Shown here piece by piece: positions 46,606 to 64,000 of a DNA stretch of 64,000 nt. The translations under genes were made by a program, and so were the position numbers. The DNA is taken from NCBI GenBank assembly GCA_020152595.1, contig JAIGNY010002211.1:878905-942904 (forward strand), given 5' to 3'. The notes below the pieces were generated by a model that was not told the DNA's origin, searched no databases, and worked only from the letters and a program-made list of their open reading frames with translations. The first letter of the stretch is position 1; the number at the start of each line of letters is the position of its first letter. The stretch is from Chiridota heheva. Lineage: Eukaryota; Echinodermata; Holothuroidea; Apodida; Chiridotidae.

Positions 46606-48820
46606 GTAAGATCTTAAAAGAGTTTAATTTGTTATCGCGTTTGTTTGTTGCCAAAAATTGCCATATATAGCATTGAATATTGACTTTACTACATATCTTA
46701 ATTTGCCCTAAACCTTAAACTTTGTACTATATCTATTTTGAAGAAAACCAGTTTTTACTGGGATTAATTATGTTTAACATTCAAGTATCATTATAATGCA
46801 TACGTAATATCAAAGATGAAATTTAACACGAAAAGATAAAAACAAAAAATAATGAACTGCCTCAAAAATGAGGTAGGCCTTACATTAAAATCAACATGGG
46901 CGGATTTTCCCACAAGAAGTGCATGGGTCCAAAATCAGTAAATAAAATAACTTACCGAAAGTGGGGGAGGGAGAGGAGATTTTCCCACAAGAAGTGCATG
47001 GGTCCAAAATCAGTAAATAAAATAACTTACCGAAAGTGGGGAGGGAGAGGAGGGGAGGGGAGGGGAGGGAGAGGAGGGGAGGGGTGTAATATAATAAAAT
47101 CACACTAAGATACAAACAAATCACCATACAGCCAGAGCATCACTGATACAGAAGCTCAACCCTTTATATTTTAAGTAAAGTTTTTGATTGTCCAGAGGTG
47201 ATTTGATGTCAATATAAGAGACAGTTGATGGCAAGGTGAAGGTTATTGATGTCAAGTGCAGTCCTTTTAAATTGTGTGAAATGTTTTTATATTATTTTTA
47301 TATTGATTGTTTGTAGAGCTTTTTAATGCAATTTTTTAACTTTCTGTCCTAACTTTTAGTCACTGAAAATCATCAAACTGACCATTTTCTCCTGCTATAC
47401 TTTGATTGCCCAAGGGTCTATACTTTGATTGCCCAAGGGTCTATACTTTGATTGCCCAAGGGTCTATACTTTGATTGCCCAAGGGTTTCTGACGGAGATT
47501 GAAGTTCAAAACCTCTTTGTGATATTCAAGTGCTCCCACACCAATAACAATGCTGGAGATTAGAAAAACAATAAGTTAACAACTTAACATTAGGAGATTA
47601 ATAGGTTTTATGGTTGTCACAAAATCATATATAAAATTTCCATTATCTATTACAAAAAGTGCATTCCATGAGCTGAAATTCATTGTTTATTACAGCAAGG
47701 CCTAAAATCAAAACAATGTAAATTGGTCAATTTTTCACCAATTTTGATGAATAGGTTTACTATCATGTTTTGTAGCAATTTTCTTCCAGTAAAGCTGAAG
47801 TTAAATTTAGCTCAAGCTACCTGTCCATATAAGTATTTCATTTTCCACATAAGTTGCACTTGCAATTGGAACAAGAATAAGTGTCATACCCGGAAACAAT
47901 ATCTACTGAGATAAGGAATTCCCAAATTGCATCTCCATGTTTCAAATAAGCAATGGATCATAAATCTTAGTGGTCTTCTGGATAATTGGAAGTGAAGCAA
48001 GGGTGAGGAGTGCAATGTTTAATTTGGGAAGGGGGGGGGAAACTACCTACTTCGTACTGAGTCCATCAACTTTACCCGCCCTCTACAAAAAAGTGCTACA
48101 TCTTTTGGCAAAACTTGATTGTCTTATGATTGTGGGGAGGGGAAAAACATTTCCTTACTGTGTGAAACATGACACCATGGAGCAACTCCATGAGCATCTT
48201 TCCAAGACACTAAAATATTTTTTTAAATTGCACATTTTAAGGTTTACCCCAAAAATTACATTGATCTACAAAAAAAAACTTTCAATGTAGATGAAATATC
48301 TCGCATGAGCCAAAATTTCAAGACCAAGTCTTAAAGCTTCAGAGGTGAAACATTTTAAAGGATAAAAAGTGAGAAATCCGTACAATTTTATAACCTTAAC
48401 TTAAGACTGTGTTGGTTGAGCTAAATAATACAAATATGGAAACAAGCGTGTGTGTGAAGGGATTTCCCCTTGTACACCCTCTTCAACTTAAAACCTGCCA
48501 GCGAGACATGAATTTGCAATAAATTTAGCTTACTCCCATGCTTTTATTATTACTTCCAATTTCTATTTCTAAAACAGGTTACGGGGAAAGCGGTTTCTCA
48601 TGGGATGCACTTTTTTGGAGAAACGCTGCAGGGTGTGACTATTTCTAGTGGTGTCCTCTCAGTGGTCGGATTAGCAATAGATCTTGGTGCTTTGACATTT
48701 GCAGCACACGACTTGGCTAAAGGTTCCAGAGCTGAATTAGCAAAAGAATTACGAATCATTGCAGAAGATATGGAAGTTGCAAATAACATCTTGATCGAGG
48801 AAAAAGAGACACGGTTATAA
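45718..48820 (+). CDS. apolipoprotein-L-like protein
   Basis: Exons 45718-46605 and 48578-48820 join as CAA|GTT in phase 0 to give 376 residues from the Met at 45718. APOL family proteins are membrane- or lipid-associated and some vertebrate members form pores; the role here is unknown. Visible: an acidic amphipathic start, a long Gly-rich hydrophobic hairpin at about residues 36-92 (VIGSTTGIVAGGLSITG, then ASLGLTICGVGLGIGSGVIS), a basic cluster (FQKKRKRELK), a helical middle region, and a C-terminal hydrophobic segment (SSGVLSVVGLAIDLGALTF) followed by LAKGSRAELAKELR. The hairpin and the last motif (hydrophobic stretch, then KG-x-AELAKELR) match the APOL domain. No signal peptide is obvious. 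The frame is open upstream to 45682, so the true N-terminus may be longer. Confidence in family is good, in the start moderate. Confidence 0.85.
46898..47092. repeat. 72-bp duplication followed by GGGGA-rich tract
   Basis: The block from TTTTCCCACAAGAAGTGCAT to CCGAAAGTGGGG occurs twice, followed by GGGAGAGGAGGGGAGGGGAG-type sequence to 47086. The G-runs on the plus strand (the coding strand of the APOL-like gene) could form a G-quadruplex. Confidence 0.85.
47395..47488. repeat. 23-bp tandem repeat, four copies
   Basis: Unit CTATACTTTGATTGCCCAAG then GGT, four almost identical copies in the APOL-like intron. Confidence 0.93.
48578..48820 (+). CDS. APOL-like gene, terminal exon
   Basis: Acceptor is TTTCTAAAACAG; codes for 80 residues and a TAA. 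It carries the second hydrophobic segment and the KGSRAELAKELR motif, then an acidic coiled tail ending EEKETRL. Confidence 0.85.
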   Translation, partial: VTGKAVSHGMHFFGETLQGVTISSGVLSVVGLAIDLGALTFAAHDLAKGSRAELAKELRIIAEDMEVANNILIEEKETRL

Positions 48821-49007
48821 CTGCATTATCAAGTTATGGTAGTCAATGGTTAAATGTGTCATTTCCTGGGATGCAAAACTGATGAATGCATAACAGCGTG
48901 GAGGCCGAGGTGATGACTTTTTTGGTGATGCCATTTCTTGGCACAAACATATATCACCTACAGACAAGGTTAAGTTGGAGGATAACCACTTCACGACACC
49001 ACCTTCA

Positions 49008-49013
49008 AATAAA
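49008..49013 (+). other. candidate poly(A) signal of the APOL-like gene
   Basis: AATAAA 188 bp past the stop codon, followed by a T-run and a GT-rich (GTGTGTGTGTG) region at 49088-49120 that would suit a downstream element. Confidence 0.45.
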
Positions 49014-50797
49014 TTTTTGATCAGCTGAAACACAGGATAATGATAAAGAACTTGTCGAGGCCAGGACCACAATTCTCCTTCACATAGTGTGTGTGTGTGT
49101 GTGGGCATAGTGTGTGTGTGGGGGTGGGGACCAGTTTCAACAATTTGAAGCAGAGCAAAAAATATTTTGCGTCCTGACAGAAGCGATGGAGGGGGTCAGG
49201 GGTGCAAGATTAACAATTGCACTTTCCTCTCTTTTTAAAGTTAGGAGGCAAAATTGGGAAATTATTAACATAGAATTGGTAAGATTTTGGAGAAATTTTT
49301 TAAAGAAATTTTGGTGAAATTTCCAAGGAAGAAAATTTCCCAAAAATTGAAGAATATTTCTTGTAAATGAAGAAAATTTCCCATAAATGAAGGAAATTTC
49401 CCCAAACTAAAAGATACCCCAAAAATTAAGGACAGGACCAATCTGCTTCCTATTTCTCAGACCACACCATGTTTGCCACTACATCCCTAAAATACAGTTC
49501 TTCTCAAGAATACGAAATCCAATTCTATTAGTAATACCCACTGTCCCAAATGAGACTACAAACATATCAACTCATCTATGTATGCCTAACATGTTCTTTT
49601 CAATCTAAAGGAACTAACAACTTTATTGAGAGGGGAAGTCTTATATTTTGACAATAGAACTTTTAGTTTAAACTTGTTTCACCACTTCCTAATTCATGCA
49701 AATTTGTGAAGTTCTTAAGGGCAAAAGGCTAAAGATCCTTATTATTCTTTCAATCTTAACCACAATTTTGTCATTATAGAAGATTGTTTTGTAGTTAGAT
49801 AACGTTTGAGGTATGGTGGAGGATTAAAAACAAAGGATTTACAGGAAAAAATACAGAGGTCTGTATATCAAGGCCTGAAAAATCCATATGATGTAAATTA
49901 ATAACTTGAGCTAAGATGGAGCTTTGGCATATATTTCACTATATCTTAAAATAATTTTCCTCAGCACGATAATAACCGCAACCCAAGTCATGAGTTTGAA
50001 GTTGAAGGCTTTAGTAACAGCTCTTTATGTACAAGCACGTGATCTTAGTGTATGTATTATCTTATACTCCATCTTAACCCTACTCGGAATTTTTAACTCC
50101 TAATTTCTAAATAAGCAACAGTTGGAACTCACAAAATAAATGCGGAAGCAGCAATTAGTTTACATGGGATGAAAGTTTACAGCTTTATTAACATATTCTT
50201 GTATTGTGATACATCATTTTCCCTTTCACCAGATGTACATACGCATATAAAGTAAAGCAAACCTATGTCGTTATGATCCTCTGCTATTATTGATCGGTTT
50301 TAAATTTTCTTAATAATTAGAATCAGTAATTCGCACAGAGGAAGTGTTTGATAGAATTTTTTGCATGAAATCTTAAAGAAAACAAAAAATAGGATACAAA
50401 ATCCATTTAATCATCATTCGTTCTTGGTAAAAATTGAAACTGCTTTGAGCAAGCGGAACAGTACACGGCTAAAGCCTGATACATGCTTTCCAGCATTGTT
50501 TAAAACGTCGCTTTTAGTCTTAAAGTAACTACAATATTTCCATTTTCATGGGAACTTAAAATTACTTTTTCAAAAAAGAGCCCTGCTCACAAAACAATAT
50601 TTTTTTGCTTAAAAAACTCTTTAAGGATGATAAAATAAGAAAAGAAAATTTAATGTCAAAACTTTTCTATCACTTTCCATCAGTTGCAACTACCCAAGGG
50701 AAAAAAGAAGATGAATGTGTTCAGCCATATTTGCTTGGTCATTCCAGAGGTGTAAATCCAGGCTGCAATCTCTCACCCCAGCTCACTATCAAGTGAC
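49014..50797. other. spacer between the convergent APOL-like and rps27 genes
   Basis: Includes a (GT)n tract at 49088-49120 and a GGGAAATTTTC-type cluster at 49285-49425 (cluster 5). Otherwise AT-rich with nothing recognised. Confidence 0.6.
50649..50654 (-). other. candidate poly(A) signal of rps27
   Basis: ATTAAA (a common variant) on the minus strand, 144 bp past the rps27 stop codon. Confidence 0.35.
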
Positions 50798-62784
<11,987 letters not shown>

Positions 62785-63475
62785 TTTAAATAAAAATTCT
62801 GTTTTAGGCTTAACCTGATAGGCCTATTCTGATTACGCCTAACGTGTTACTGCTAGTGTTACTTTTGAAAAGTAATATCAAGGACACAGTAAATATTTCC
62901 TGCTTTCTCCTTTACATTAAATGCTGAACAAGGGTATCCTTTGAATCCAATCAAACTTGCCTCCTTCAACTTCAAGATAACACTGGAGGTTAAAAACGCT
63001 TTAAGTACTTAACCATGAAGTTGAATAATGATCAACGTACAATATTGAACCCGCGTGAAGATTGTTACTTATTACTTATTCGCTGCCGCTGTGAAGGTGA
63101 ATAATATGGCCGTGGTGTCGGGTGTTTGAAAGTCGCGCATACCGATGCGAATAACTACCTTTCCATTACTTATTGAAATTTGTTCCATTGAACGCTTGGA
63201 ATTCGGGTTTGTATAGGCTTCCGTCACTACGTTTTTGGCCCGATGTTAAATGTGGTTAGTGTGGTTTTTCCCAGTAAGGCATTTTATTTATTTCAGATTA
63301 TAGCCTAAATATCAGGAGGCAGAACTGAGCTGGCAACATATGTTGTTATCGAAAAGTTTGTTTTTGGTGACACGATTGGTGTCTTTAATAGGATTTACAG
63401 GCTGGCATACAGACATTTGGAATACTGTGTCACTTAGCAGGAACCACTACCCGGTAGGACTATTCTTAACTGTCT
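62785..63475. other. rps27 upstream flank
   Basis: Should hold the rps27 promoter. No TATA box or clear initiator seen. Confidence 0.4.
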
Positions 63476-63655
63476 AAAGATATGACTTTTAATACCCCCA
63501 GCCCCGTGGAGATAGGAACATCGAGCGTTGGAGTGCCCTTCTCTTCGCTAATATATTCCCCTAGTATATAACGTTATTATATAAAATACATGTAGTAAAT
63601 AAACTCGATTTATCGCATAATTACTCTAAAGATCGCTTAGCTTATGCCTTCATCC

Positions 63656-63686
<31 letters not shown>

Positions 63687-64000
63687 TCTTTACCTATACA
63701 ATGGTATAAAATTTAAAGCTCCCATCCCGCCGGGGATGGTTAAGTTGGCGTTCAAATGCCCCCACCCCTTCAATGATATTTTGCAGTTACGGAAAAGTTT
63801 ATAGTGCAATAACTCACAAAGTCGCCACTGTGTTACTTAACTGATGCCTTCACCATATAGATATTTTCTTTACCGGTACAATTATATGACTTTTGATACC
63901 CCAGCCCGCGGGATAGGTTAATCAAGCGTTGAAGTTCACTTCCCCTTCATTAATATGTTCCGTAGTACTATATAATACATTAAAAATAAATCTAGACTGC
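63476..64000. repeat. satellite-like tandem repeat of about 200 bp, open at the window edge
   Basis: Blocks TATGACTTTTRATACCCC, CAGCCCSGYGGRGATAGG, CTTCRCTAATATRTTCC and TTATGCCTTCA recur near 63481, 63706 (diverged) and 63885. The array leaves the window on the right. Confidence 0.7.

Larger units (their letters stand above)
46606..48577 (+). other. APOL-like gene intron
   Basis: About 2 kb; includes the 72-bp duplication, a G-rich tract and the 23-bp repeat described separately. No further exon seen. Confidence 0.7.

Overview
This is an animal nuclear genome fragment: AT-rich, intron-rich and very repeat-dense, with canonical GT-AG splicing. Exons can be read for three protein-coding genes, each assigned by protein family. 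A marine invertebrate deuterostome such as an echinoderm would fit the protein sequences and the repeat types, but the species cannot be fixed from this sequence.

Layout. (1) A complete Rab8 small-GTPase gene lies on the minus strand, seven coding exons between 26058 (start codon) and 4958 (stop codon). Its introns carry most of the repeats of the left half: minisatellites with 15-, 18-, 19- and 29-bp units, hAT-like elements, LINE tails and tRNA-derived SINEs. (2) A gene-poor stretch from about 26.1 to 42.7 kb holds decayed transposons, two hAT-type elements bounded by target-site duplications (the second only 7 of 8 matched), a long (TA)n tract and scattered clusters of a short GGGAAATTTTC-like repeat. 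(3) An apolipoprotein-L-like gene lies on the plus strand, with coding exons 45718-46605 and 48578-48820, a probable in-frame extension to 45682 and a possible upstream exon at 42762-42881. (4) The ribosomal protein eS27 gene (rps27) lies on the minus strand in four coding exons between 62784 and 50798. Its second exon lacks one base relative to the conserved reading frame. The right end (about 63.5-64 kb) enters a tandem repeat of roughly 200 bp.

Function. The genes are not a pathway. Rab8 acts in membrane traffic, eS27 in the 40S ribosomal subunit, and the APOL-like protein is probably membrane-associated. There is no operon-like structure, CRISPR or bacterial system. The most informative signals are mobile elements with readable ends: 8-bp target-site duplications (hAT type), TTAA flanks (piggyBac type), TTA flanks with an empty-site paralogue in the same window, and a TA-flanked foldback. 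Most short open reading frames here are by-products of tandem repeats.
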